59,760 bases of DNA, taken from the NCBI GenBank assembly GCA_030141605.1, contig JAQGDQ010001141.1, forward strand, positions 1-59,760. The letters run 5' to 3'. Source of the DNA: Tubiluchus corallicola (taxonomy: Eukaryota; Priapulida; Priapulimorpha; Priapulimorphida; Tubiluchidae). This document shows positions 23,801 to 35,136 of this stretch, in pieces. The notes below the pieces were generated by a model that worked only from the letters and a program-made list of their open reading frames with translations, did not search any database and was not told where the DNA came from. The first letter of the stretch is position 1. Each line of letters begins with the position of its first letter. The translations under genes were made by a program, and so were the position numbers.

Positions 23801-26800
23801 GCACTGTTGCCTCCATTAGAATATTTGATTGTTGAACACGTGCACTGTTGAAACCATTAGAAGGTTTGATTGTTGAACACATGCACTGTTGCCTCCATTA
23901 GAATGTTTCATTGTTGAACACTTGCATTGTTGAAACCATTAGGAGGTTTGATTGTTGAACACATGCACTGTTGACTTCATTAGGAGGTTTGATTGTTGAA
24001 CACATGCACTGTTGACTCCATTAGGAGGTTTGATTGTTGAACACATGCACTGTTGACACCATTAGGAGGTTTGATTGTTGAACACATGCACTGCTGCCTC
24101 CATTAGAATGTTTCATTGTTGAACACTTGCATTGTTGAAACCATTAGGAGGTTTGATTGTTGAACACATGCACTGTTGACTTCATTAGGAGGTTTGATTG
24201 TTGAACACATGCACTGTTGACTCCATTAGGAGGTTTGATTGTTGAACACATGCACTGTTGACACCATTAGGAGGTTTGATTGTTGAACACATGCACTGTT
24301 GACACCATTAGGAGGTTTGATTGTTGAATACATGCACTGTTGACTCCATTAGGAGGTTTGATTGTTGAACACTTGCATTGTTGCCTCCATTAGGAGGTTT
24401 GATTGTTGAACAGTTGCATTGTTGACTCCATTAGAAGGTTTGATTGTTGAATACATGCACTGTTGCTTCCATTAGAATGTTTGATTGTTGAACAGTTGCA
24501 TTGTTGACTCCATTAGAAGGTTTGATTGTTGAACAGTTGCATTGTTGACTCCATTAGAAGGTTTGATTGTTGAACACATGCACTGCTGCCTCCATTAGAA
24601 TGTTTGATTGTTGAACACTTGCATTGTTGAAACCATTAGGAGGTTTGATTGTTGAACACATGCACTGTTGACTTCATTAGGAGGTTTGATTGTTGAACAC
24701 ATGCACTGTTGACTCCATTAGGAGGTTTGATTGTTGAACACATGCACTGTTGACACCATTAGGAGGTTTGATTGTTGAACACATGCACTGTTGACACCAT
24801 TAGGAGGTTTGATTGTTGAACACATGCACTGTTGACACCATTAGGAGGTTTGATTGTTGAATACATGCACTGTTGACTCCATTAGGAGGTTTGATTGTTG
24901 AACACTTGCATTGTTGCCTCCATTAGAAGGTTTGATTGTTGAATACATGCACTGTTGCTTCCATTAGAATGTTTGATTGTTGAACACTTGCATTGTTGCC
25001 TCCATTAGGAGGTTTGATTGTTGAACACATGCACTGTTGCCTCCATTAGAATGTTTGATTGTTGAACACTTGCATTGTTGACACCATTAGGAGGTTTGAT
25101 TGTTGAATACTTGCGTTGTTGACTCCATTAGGAGGTTTGATTGTTGAACACTTGCGTTGTTGACTCCATTAGCAGATTTGGTTGTTGCTAGGACATTGTT
25201 AGATATTCTGCTCTTAGATAAAACATGCTGACCACACATTACCGTTATCCATTTATCTACAGCACAGCTCAAATTTGTTTTTAATAGCCACATACTGTAC
25301 TTTTTTGGCTTATCTGTGTTTGCTATAGGCATCAGCGCATCAGAAAAATCTGGATGTGGGTGCAAACATATTCATCGGGAATCTCGATCCGGAAATTGAT
25401 GAGAAACTGCTGTATGATACATTTAGTGCTTTCGGAGTTATTTTACAAACACCAAAGGTAAAAAATTTTTTGTCAGAAACATAATATCTTAGGTATCCAT
25501 TGACTTAAAAGTAACTCACTCATAAGACAATTAAAGGTTAAAATGAAATGCTTATATAACATATGTCACTCTGTATTTGAATAAGAACTGAGATGGTTTC
25601 TTCAAAAAAAAAATACTAGTTCAAAATTTATAAATAGTGACGCCATGGCCTGTGTCATTTTGTCTTGATACATTAAAAGTCCTCTGAGTTTGTCAAGCAG
25701 TTGCTACTGAATTTATTTGATGCATCGTAAATACTAAACTCGTTTGTTCTAGCTGGTATTAAATCATTTCAGGTTCAAGCATAGTTTGCCTCTTTCAAAG
25801 TCAGGAATATAATTTATAATTTGGTTCAGTTTTTTTGCAAATTTGATATCTTAGTTCTTATGCTGCTGTTCTAGTTTGCCAGTGTTTTTATAACAGTAAT
25901 TTTCTCTTACACTTGCTTCTCTTAAATACATGTTTATATGCACTGTGTTGTTTCTTGTGATATGAAATAACTGAATATCAGACAATTTAAGATAATTTCT
26001 AAGATAGACAACTATGTAAGTTAATCTGTAGTTTTATATTATGTTTAGATAATGCGAGATCCAGAAACTGGCAATTCCAAGGGTTATGCGTTTATAAACT
26101 TTGCTAGTTTTGAGGCATCAGATGCAGCTATAGAAGCCATGAATAGCCAGTATCTTTGTAATCGACCAATCGCAATATCGTATGCTTTCAAAAAAGAAGC
26201 AAAAGGAGAAAGGCATGGTTCTGCTGCTGGTATGTGAATGTTGTAAATATTTATGTGTGCATGGTGTTTGACAGATTCTTCTGAATAATGTTAGTGTACA
26301 CTGTACATATGTATGGCAAATGAATACTTGCATACTTTGGCAGTTGTGAATAGAATTTGAAGTAAAATGTTAACTTATTAGCTACTCCGATTAATATATT
26401 CACTTATACCCTTTAGGGCACTATACACTTGTTAGTGGATAGTGGTTGAAGTATTTATCAAAATTTGGAGCATAAGAGCTTAATGTGTCTACATGTTGTT
26501 TGTTGTTTTGCACAGTGATATTATAATTATAAGGCAGTCACCTAGAAACAATAATTTGCATTTTCGAGTGATTTGTTGTCATTCTAAAACTTATGTGCAA
26601 TTCATAGATGGCAAGATTTTAATTACATTAAATGTAGTGTGAAATTTAATAATTGATAATGAAAAAATGTCCTCACTTAACATTGTAGTTTGTTTAACAA
26701 AAATTGACATTTAGTTTATTTTTGTAAAGTTTGTTTATTCATTTGTAGAACTTTTGACCTGCAGTACAATTTCAGACATATTAATTTAAAGTAATTAGGA

Positions 26801-29800
26801 GAGTAAAGTAAAATAATATTAGGAGATTTATAGTGTGGTTTCTCTTGCAAACCTGTGTAGTCAAAACATAAATGTAAAGCTGCATCCAGACTGTAAATTT
26901 CTTCTGTCACAAGTGTTTTTCAAGCAACTAGCTTGCTAATGTGAACAGTTTTGTGAGTTGTAAGGAATCGTGTAACCTCATAGTTGTGGCATAAGTTGAG
27001 TTACTGTCTAGTATGAACACTGTGAGTCCTGGGAGATTACTATCAGCAGCTCTTGACATGCTCTATTCATTGCGGGAACTCAACAATTCCTAGCCGCTGT
27101 GGAAACAAGCAAGTTGCTAAGAGTAATTTCTCATTAATCTGAATTTTTTGCTGCTGCACGTGTTCTGTTGCAACTTTTGCTGATAGTCAGCTCGCACTTA
27201 ATGTCGGACTGTAACTTTCAGAAAATTCTGCTTCCTAGTCTGAATCCACTTGCAAGCTTCTGTTGCTGGTGAGAAAACTCTCCAGTTTGAATGTGCCATA
27301 ACTGTTTCTCTGGTCTATATACAAATACTGCATAAATATGTTGAGTTCGCAATTTTTTGCAATTAAATTAATATTTGTTATTGTAAACTATACTTTTGGG
27401 TATTTCAGAACGATTGCTTGCTGCACAAAATCCACTTTCACAGGCCGACAAACCTCATACATTGTTTGCGGATGCTCCTCCACCACCAGCGCAACCATCA
27501 GCGGCACCACCAGCACCACCACCACCACCCGGAGGTGCTCCACCCCCTCCTGGACCACCTCCACCAATCGGTAAGTGCTGTACTAATGTAATTATCTGGG
27601 TTCACCACAGTAAAGGCTTTTTGATATTAGCATTTTTGCTTTTAAATAAAATCAATAATCTTGATCATGATGCCAGAAATAAGAAATGATTCGTTGATTA
27701 ATGATATTATTCATTATAGATATTTCTATACTTGTGTCTCAGTTTCCAATCCACAATGCAAATTTTAAAGTCGAGCTTATATGAGTTAATGTGGTAAAGC
27801 TTATACAGGTTAACACATACAACTGGTGTACTTTTTCTAACATTTGGAAAGGTTTAATAAAGGAGGTTTAATAAAAAGAATTTAGTTATTGTATATATAA
27901 ACAATTACAGTTTCGAGTAACATTACTCCTAGTGTTGTACAAGTAGAATTCACGTTTAAAAGTGACACATGCCAACAGTTTAAGCATTCTTTGGCTATTT
28001 AAAATTCAAAGGAGTAAGTTTCAGCAATCATTATCATCATAGTAGAATGTGAGGTATATGGTATGCCAAGTATACAACGCAGTGCTTTTCGATATTCAAC
28101 AATCATCAATTTTACATACATTATGCCATCCATTAAATCAGCTTTTTATTGCATTTTATTTAGTTCCTGGTGCTCTATTATGGGTCACAGTGTTGTACCA
28201 ACTTGTTTTTGTAACTTCATTGTTTTGTAAAATTAGTATCTTCAAACACCAGCTTTTATTTATTTGTTATGCTTACAGGTGGATTTCCAGCTCCAGGAGG
28301 TCCACCATCAATGCCTCCACCTCCGTTTCCTCCAATGGGTGTTCCTCCTCCAGGAAGTATGGGACCGTCAAGTGGTGTGCCTCCACCATCAATGCCACCG
28401 CCACCATTTCATCCTCCACCAGGTTTTCCTCAGCAAGGAGGTAAGCACATTACTTTTGTTTATAGGACAAATTTTTCTTTGCCAGGCTTGACCAAACAAA
28501 GCTAATACTAACTTGACATTCTGATTGAGCTGCTGACCATGAAGGTTTGTAATTGCAAACCTTTGGTTTACGTAATTGATGACAAAATAAAATGCTTTTA
28601 TTACTTTGAATTGTTCTTGACAGTTATGACATAATATAGGTAATCATCGACTTATGACCTATGCGACTTACGAGTGTTTGACTTTACTACTCAAGCGAAA
28701 CTTTCTTGGCTAATTATACAAAACCAACTGTAAATCATATTTGCTTTTATTTTTTAAGCAAATTAACTTTAAATTGCTATCTGTTTCGATAAATTCGTCG
28801 TAGGCGCCGCCATGCTTGGTGCGCGTGCACCAACAACGTCTCTCATGTACAGGCGCACCGCTTTAATATACGGGTCCACCTTACGTCCAATTCATCTTGC
28901 AATCAATCCACCCGAACATATTGTGGTTGTAAGTCGGCGCCTACCTGTAATGGTACTGATTAAAGTCATACAGAACTGACAAGAATTATATTTTTGGCTT
29001 GTTTTTTATAATTTGAAGTGCAGCTGCAATTACTGCTATTGCTCTTCACACAAAGTAGCTGTATTGAACTAATCCTGTACTACTACCTCACCATATAATG
29101 CTTTCTTACCAAAACTGATATTTATATGTTATTAAAACTCTAGTCGCGGGTATGTATTATGATGACTAGAGGTGAACATCGAACATTCGAATTCCATTTG
29201 AATCTAAAATTATAGATTCGAATAATTCAACACTTCCACATACGTTCTTTATCATTTAAATGTTTCAAACAGCATGCAATTAGCACAATTTAGCTTACTG
29301 CTAGTGGTTTACTGCAGAACAAAATCAAGTAATGTGAATGATCTTTGTAAGACCACTTTTTATTAGTAGTTCGAAAATCTTTCAAACTCAATTCGGATTC
29401 GAAATACTGAAATTCGGTTCGATTCGAATTCGGAAGTCACAAATTCGATACAATTCGCTTTCTGGTACAAAACATTGACCCTTATTGATGACAGCTTGTT
29501 GAGGCCGCTCTGCTACCCACCCCATTTCATCGTACAAGTGATAAGCCATGCCAGCCATTTACGTACAGATGAACCATTTAAGTCTGACGATGTATCGTTA
29601 TTGTCTATAAACAAACTCACGCTAAAATAACGAAATTTTTTCATTAAAGTAAATTGATGGCAAATGTTAAATAACTGAAGTAGAAATCATGTGCTGAGAG
29701 AAAGTCAAACATTGTCTGTCGTTATAATCCAGTTAAACGGTGATTTACATTCTAATCTATAATGTTTAATTCTGGTACAGATCAGACTCTCCACTGCATG

Positions 29801-31651
29801 GAATTTTCTGTGTAACCATATATTCATTAGTTCTATAGCTTTTTTTGCTTTTGACAATTAGTAGTTATCTTCCAGTGGACAGATAGAATAAGTACTCATA
29901 TACATGGTGAATATTTGGTGCATAGGAATTTCATTTACACTTTTCATTGTCATTGTTTTAACTTGTGTCTCATTCTAATTATGCAACCTTGTTCTTTTAC
30001 CTAAGTAAATTTATTATCAATGTTTTCACGTGTTTCATTGTGTTTTACATGTTAATTTTTCTTGTAAGCAATGCAGAGATGTGGTGTAGCGCTGTAATAT
30101 TAATTATTATTATTATTAGTAGTAGTAGTAGTGGTAGTGGTAGTGGTAGTGGTAGTGGCAGCAGCAACAGCAGGAGCAGGTGTAGTGGTAGTATTAGTAT
30201 TAGCATTAGTATTACGTAAAGCGGAGGCACAATTAACTGATGAAAATATTTCTATTACAAAAATGTTTCTCAGAAATGGATATGTTTTCATTTGAGTAAT
30301 GGGCAAGAATGTACAAACAAATCACAGTTGTGTGTACCAATTTATTTGACGTAAAAGTACAGTGAGTCCTCGCCTAATGACTGCCCGTTTAGCGATGTTT
30401 CATTTGAGCGACCCTGTGCATTTGACACCTTTTTCTCACTTAACGATGCACATTTCATTTTTACTTTGCTAACAGCCAATTTTTTATTTTACCAACAACT
30501 TTTTTTACCTAATTTGATGCATTAAAATTGTGCATATTGCATTATTCTGTTCTAAAACGCGTTTGTAACCTAAACAATGCAATTATATAAGTTTTCTGCT
30601 TCCCGACTGTTTGTGTCAAGCGACATCTATTTGCCGGTTCATACGCTTCCAGGCACATGAAGTTTAATCATATGCCAAGGAATTCTATCTGCAGCCTGTT
30701 GTTAAGTGAGGGCTTACTGTAAGTGGAGTTAATCAAAATACTGAGAAGTGAAATTGCCTCCTGTATTTCAGGACCGTACATGCCTCCACCGATGCCTCCT
30801 ATGTCATCTGCAGCTGCTAGTGGACCACAGCAACCAACAACGACACATAGTGAACCGACAACAGCTCCTTCGCAACCGCCTCGCATGCCTCCGCCTCCCG
30901 GACCACCAGGAATGGCCGGAGCACCATATACAGGATATGGACCACCTCCAGGAATGCGACCGCCACCAGGATGGCGTGGTCCATCTCCTCCCAGCAGTAA
31001 CAGAGGTCCTCCCCCTCCTCCTCCTTCATATGGTAAGGCCATTTGTTTATGTTTTGATTTTAGAATAATCAGTTTATAATGGAAAGATCCTATAGTAATT
31101 ACAATCTTGAGCTTGTTTTTAAATGCTTTTGGTTCTCATCTTCGACTATTTTCAATCTTTTTTACTTTCTGCATCTATTCAATAAGTTTGATTTTCAAAA
31201 TTTATTAAGTAGGCTATAGATCTGAAGGTATTAGATAATTACAGAAAGAAGCAGAAGCAATTTACCAATTAACAGTTACTTCTGCTTCTTTCTGTTTTGG
31301 AACTGAATGCAAAATGGTTAGTTTTTGCAGTTCCAATAACTGACATATGATAATTTCTTATTCCTATGATACTTTTTAATTTATTATGGCTACTGTCAAG
31401 TTTGTGTATGCTTGCAAGTTTTGCGCTCATGTTAATTATAGGTTCAATGCAACACTAATTACGCAAGCATTTAAACAGCTGTTTCTGTTACAGGTGGACG
31501 GATGCCACCACCACCTCCTGGAATGATGCAACCACCTCATGGTCATGGAATGAGACCACCTCCACCACCTCCTCCAGGAATGCGAGGGCCACCTCATCGA
31601 GGTCCGCCACCTCCTGGGCCGCCGCCTCCGCCAAATCAATACTCTGAATGA
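17874..31651 (+). CDS. SF3B4: Splicing factor 3B subunit 4 (SF3b49), nine exons, 438 aa
   Basis: Exons: 17874-17907, 20346-20429, 20930-21075, 25329-25457, 26049-26229, 27409-27570, 28279-28440, 30772-31032, 31494-31651 (TGA). All junctions are GT/AG and all phases agree. The product begins [14 protein letters not shown]1 follows (RNP2 IYVGGL, RNP1 GYGFIEF), then RRM2 (RNP2 IFIGNL, RNP1 KGYAFINF). The linker [21 protein letters not shown] leads into a long Pro/Gly/Met-rich tail ending [10 protein letters not shown]. Human SF3B4 is 424 aa, so the length is normal. As part of SF3b in U2 snRNP it contacts pre-mRNA upstream of the branch point and binds SF3B2. The RRM half is nearly identical to other animals; the tail is typical low complexity. 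Introns 2 and 3 contain minisatellites; intron 7 contains three MITEs. Confidence 0.97.
18600..18972. repeat. GC-rich repeat-like block joined to 5S-like sequence
   Basis: Much richer in GC than the surrounding intron, with open frames on both strands (+18602-18946, -18968-18669). Neither frame has recognised domains. On the minus strand it directly follows the 3' end of the 5S-like sequence without a T-run terminator, so it looks like the body or tail of a 5S-headed repeat. It lies in SF3B4 intron 1. The stretch 17908-18599 shows nothing certain. Confidence 0.4.
18974..19094 (-). rRNA. 5S rRNA-like sequence (probable pseudogene or 5S-derived repeat)
   Basis: The complement reads ACTACGGCCAAGACACGTTG at the 5' end and has GTTAAGCAATG (A-box region). 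It continues CCTGGTTAGTACTTGGATGG and GTGACCGCC (C box), and ends AATACCAGGTGATGTAGGCT. This follows metazoan 5S rRNA over its full ~120 nt. Differences include an extra A near the 5' third and AATGTAGAGCC where AACGTCGGGCC is usual. No TTTT terminator follows the 3' end; a GC-rich block does. It is antisense within SF3B4 intron 1. A functional gene is not excluded, but a 5S-derived retroposon is more likely. Confidence 0.75.
19520..19563. repeat. Perfect 17-bp inverted repeat with GATA motifs
   Basis: Left arm TGTCTGATAAGATAAGA (19520-19536); right arm its exact complement (19547-19563); 10-nt AT loop. A further CTGATAAGATAAG lies at 19501-19513. Located in SF3B4 intron 1. The rest of 19095-20345 shows nothing else. 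Confidence 0.85.
20517..20818. repeat. 32-bp minisatellite in SF3B4 intron 2
   Basis: About nine degenerate units of the type TTTTCAAGCAATGGCACTTG + GGCAGTGGACAC. Some have a TGGGTGGACAC variant, and the last shorten to (GACACTTAAG)n. It fills most of the 500-bp intron. The long + frame over it is an artefact. Confidence 0.85.
21150..25180. repeat. 41-bp minisatellite array, ~4 kb, in SF3B4 intron 3
   Basis: The unit is TTGACTCCATTAGGAGGTTT + GATTGTTGAACACATGCACTG, repeated nearly 100 times with a limited set of variants (CTCC/CACC/CTTC/AACC; GGAGG/GAAGG/GAATG; ACATGCAC/ACTTGCAT/AGTTGCAT). Variants recur in the same order in blocks of several hundred bp, i.e. higher-order repeats. One interruption, 22227-22287, is a run of (CACCCAAAAA)n. 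Not CRISPR: there are no unique spacers. Confidence 0.95.
28637..28947. mobile_element. Tc1/pogo-type MITE in SF3B4 intron 7
   Basis: Ends TAGGTAATCATCGACTTATGACC and the complement of CAGGTAGGCGCCGACTTAC, flanked by TA (28635-28636, 28948-28949). A second diverged copy is at about 55612-56136. A TA target duplication and ~20-bp terminal repeats suggest Tc1/mariner/pogo-mobilised, non-autonomous DNA. Confidence 0.65.
29167..29484. mobile_element. hAT-like MITE, copy 2, in SF3B4 intron 7
   Basis: 318 bp. Left end TAGAGGTGAACATCGAA; right end, complemented, TAAGGGTCAATGTTTTG. It is flanked by ATGATGAC (29159-29166) and TTGATGAC (29485-29492), an 8-bp duplication with one mismatch, as expected for hAT. 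The interior is rich in ATTCGAAT. Confidence 0.7.
30101..30215. repeat. (TAT/TAG/GTGGTA)n microsatellite
   Basis: ATT, AGT, GGTAGT and GCAGCA trinucleotides run on from one another. Intron 7 of SF3B4. Confidence 0.9.
30360..30719. mobile_element. Pogo/Tigger-like MITE, 360 bp
   Basis: Starts CAGTGAGTCCTCGCCTAATG and ends with the complement of CAGTAAGCCCTCACTTAAC, flanked by TA on both sides (30358-30359, 30720-30721). This terminus is characteristic of pogo-type elements. It ends only ~50 bp before the exon 8 acceptor of SF3B4. Confidence 0.75.
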
Positions 31652-34600
31652 TAAAATACAATGTTTAAGTGACAAATTCTATTGACTAACTAAAGGTTTA
31701 CCAAAACTAGTTGACAGCATATGCAATCGTGCATGAAAGTGGTGGATATGTGATTATGTGGCGAATACAGGGTGCATGCAGGAGTTTGTTCTGTTCTCTC
31801 AAATGGGACGCTGGTCATTGCACATAACATACTGAAAGCTCTGTGCCGTGATGCCAATGATGAAGAACTCTATGGTAATAGAATTAATTTTCTGATGTTG
31901 GAATTTGAGCGGTGTGGTTAAATTGAAGATTTTTGGTCTTACATGAACAAGATCATTGGAAAATGTCTTGTGGTGTCTTACCACTAGATTGTAGTTATTA
32001 ATTTCTTTCAACAATATTTAAATGTGATAGCTAGATGTTGTCATTGATATCAACATAATGTTGTAATTGCATTTTGCATGCAAATTGACCTAAAATGTAT
32101 TGTTTGCCTGACTTTAAGCAATGAATTTGTGTTTGCGATGATGCTATTCTAGGGAGCGAAATTGAACAACTGAGATAAAATACTAATTTGTGATTGTCCA
32201 CTCATAAAAAACATTTTTAACACTAAAATTAGCCTGGTGTTCTAATCTAGAAAAATATAGCAGCATTTCGTTATTTTTTTCAAAATCTGCAAAATTTGAA
32301 TTTGTTCTTTTTCTTGCTCCGCTTTGCTGTAGTTTTGTGTTAATTTATATGTAAGTCATTATAGCGAAAGAATGAACAAATTCAGGCTGCTGCTAAAAAG
32401 AACTGTTGTGACTGTTGCGGTCCTTAATCATTTCCAAGGTGCAAAATTCCATTCAAAATTGCAGTTTAATTTGTACAAAAATTCAGGAAAATACCAATCG
32501 CTAACTAATTAAAAAGGTGCTGACTCAGTATAAGTACAATAAATGTGCTCAATTCAAAGCTGGTTAATTCTGACTTTGTATTAAATGTCAGGGTCTCGAT
32601 AGCCGTTAATTCCGTGCATATAACATGATATTCTGTGAAACCATGTAATTTGTTTTCGTTTAACTTTTAAAGATCTCTTCTGTCTTAAGAGACGAGTTAA
32701 GCAGAGTTGCCTGTGTTAGTCGTCAACTGTATTATTGTACATAAATTTATTTTGTAAAATAAATTAAATTTTGTAAATTCTACGTCTATTTCTATTTTTT
32801 TTGCTATAAAGCAAATATTATGCAGTTGTAATTTTGTGACTTGCCCTTTTCTGTTGCAAAACTTTGCACTACACTCAATTTGCATTGCTCTTCTTGTTAA
32901 GTTGTTATTAAACTAAATGGGTCGAGAATAGGTTCTTTCAGCTTTTCAGCATCAAAGCAGTACATTTGGGACTGGTAGTGGAAGCTGTCGTGTACAACCC
33001 TGTCAAATGAGCTGTTACGTATCCCTGTAAAGCCTTCTTGGGTGAGAGAGTCACCTTAATTTTGCTGTCAGCTTGTTGATCTTGTATTCTCTTTTTCTTG
33101 GTTGCTGTCATTGATGGTAAAAGGTAGAAAGGTTGTTGAAAGTGGGGAAACTACGGCAAGCGTATGATGTTGTATGTAATTTGAGTCACATTGCGTCAAT
33201 TTTAACTGTTAGTAAGTTTGGAGTTTGGAATAACCATGATGACATTGTTAGAAATTATTGAGTATCATGTATAATTTTCTCAGGTAGCTTATTTAATGAT
33301 TACAGTAAACCAAAACAATCTCTGTGGTTCAGTAGTACAGCTTATGATAGCCTGTTTTACCTGTACTACTGATCCTAGGACTACTACTACGGCAACTATG
33401 ACTGAAATACTTACCATACGTGCAAAATTTAGTGCTGTTAAAGTGGATTTACGCAACGATAGTTTTTGCTGTTTATTTCTCTGATGGCCAGTGAAAAAGG
33501 ACCGTTGGCCGTGTCTTTAACTTTACGTCGCTCTGACGTTAAACATCCAATGAAGTGCGCGCGCGAAAGAACCGCTTTTCATGCTTTGCAACACAATTGG
33601 CGATGTCCCATATTACTCAAAATTTGTTTGCACTTTGCTAATGAGCATTGCCCGAAAACGCCGAGAAAAATTATATTCGCCAATGTTAAAGTGCGTACAT
33701 GTGCGGAATGCTTTTTATTTTAAGTGCGAGACTTTGTATCTGCAGTCATTAATTGCACGTAAGGTTTGACGGGTTATTAGATCATTGCAATTTGCAAATG
33801 AATGCTGTCGTTTACAAATCTCGAGAATCTGAGTTTGCCTGTTACGCGTGTCTTTACTGTTCACAATTTTATTTCATCGGTAATTTGAGCACCTGAATGG
33901 TTACTGCAGCGCGAGGCTAGTTTCAGATTCAGATATTGTTTATTTTCCGTTTCAAAATATCACACTATTTATTTTCTCAGACTTGATACGTGTATAATTA
34001 AAAATACTTTTAGTCTCATTCAAAAGCAGAATGACAAGTATTTAAATGTTTTTTAAATCTTGCTTAGGCATTTGCTTATTTGAATGGGCTTATTTCAGTC
34101 AATATCACCTGCGGTTACTAACAAAAGTGATGATGCAGCCTGGTATAAGTTAAAATTACGAAGAGCATAATGAGCGTTGTGTTATAATATATATTATAAA
34201 TATATAAAAGGCTATAGATGCAGACTATGCTGCGGACCATTGCAGAGGCATTCCATATTTGCATCTTCCATCTCATCAATGCATTGTCCTATTTTGTTCT
34301 TAACTTGATTTATTCTGTTTCATTCTGTTTATTGATTCTGTTGCAGCTTATGGCAGTCTATTCCAGTGATTTATTACTCTGTGGGAATAAAAATTTCGTA
34401 TCTCCAGTCTTTTGTGACTTGTAGTGATTAGGAAATAAAATGAGCCGAACTGCGATGTTTTCGTAGTAAAAGATGCGCACGTTTGAGGCACCAGACAAAG
34501 AAGGAAGAAATCAAGTTTATCTTGTAATTTTCTATATTTTAACTATACAATAGGCACGACAACATTTAAGCAATTGCCTATTGTGTCCTCTTGTAACCTG

Positions 34601-35136
34601 TGTCTTCATTTGGAACATATTATTGTTTGTATTGATACCAATGTCATTTAAAAACATGTACATTTGCAGCAGGTCATGTCAAACTCTGCACGTTGCTAGT
34701 GTCTGTAGTTGCAGTTTCTACAGTTTCTTGCGTTAAAGCAGGTTTTTAATTGAGATGCAGTTTTGCGGCTCGCCTTTGTACACCCTCAAGCTATTAATAG
34801 TATGAGCATGCAATTCATATGGGAAATACGCGGTCTGCATTTATGAGAAATAAATGAAATAGATAAGTCATTTTGTGGTATTTAGTGCATAACTTTCAAC
34901 TCTCTGTTGCTGGTTGTAGAGGGATTAGAATCTAGTTATTTCTTTCAAAGGTGAAACTTTTAAACTAACAGAATTGATTTACTCCCCCCTGTTTCAATGT
35001 ATATATACATCCCCCTCAGTCATAGTGAAAAATTTACAAACAGCTTAGCTAGATACTGGATTGTGGCACCGTGCATTTGCATTCTCTTGCATTGTTTACT
35101 TTTTGTAGGTTGTGCTGGCTGTAAATGGTTTACTAG
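31652..35136. other. SF3B4 3' UTR and intergenic spacer
   Basis: AATAAA signals at about 32538 and 32758 could end SF3B4 transcripts. A more GC/CpG-rich patch lies at 33480-33780, with an 85-codon frame on + that matches nothing I know. No gene, RNA or clear repeat otherwise. Confidence 0.45.

Noticed and set aside
21150-25180. CRISPR-like array
   Set aside because: All units are near-identical without unique spacers, and the host is eukaryotic; this is a minisatellite.
27338-28491. Alternative frames over the Pro-rich SF3B4 exons
   Set aside because: Only one frame continues across splice junctions and matches SF3B4; the others are shadows.
30723-31079. Minus-strand Gly-rich ORF opposite exon 8
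   Set aside because: A mirror of the Pro-rich SF3B4 coding sequence.
33466-33723. 85-codon ORF in a CpG-richer patch
   Set aside because: No domain, no splice partner, poor start context; most likely non-coding.
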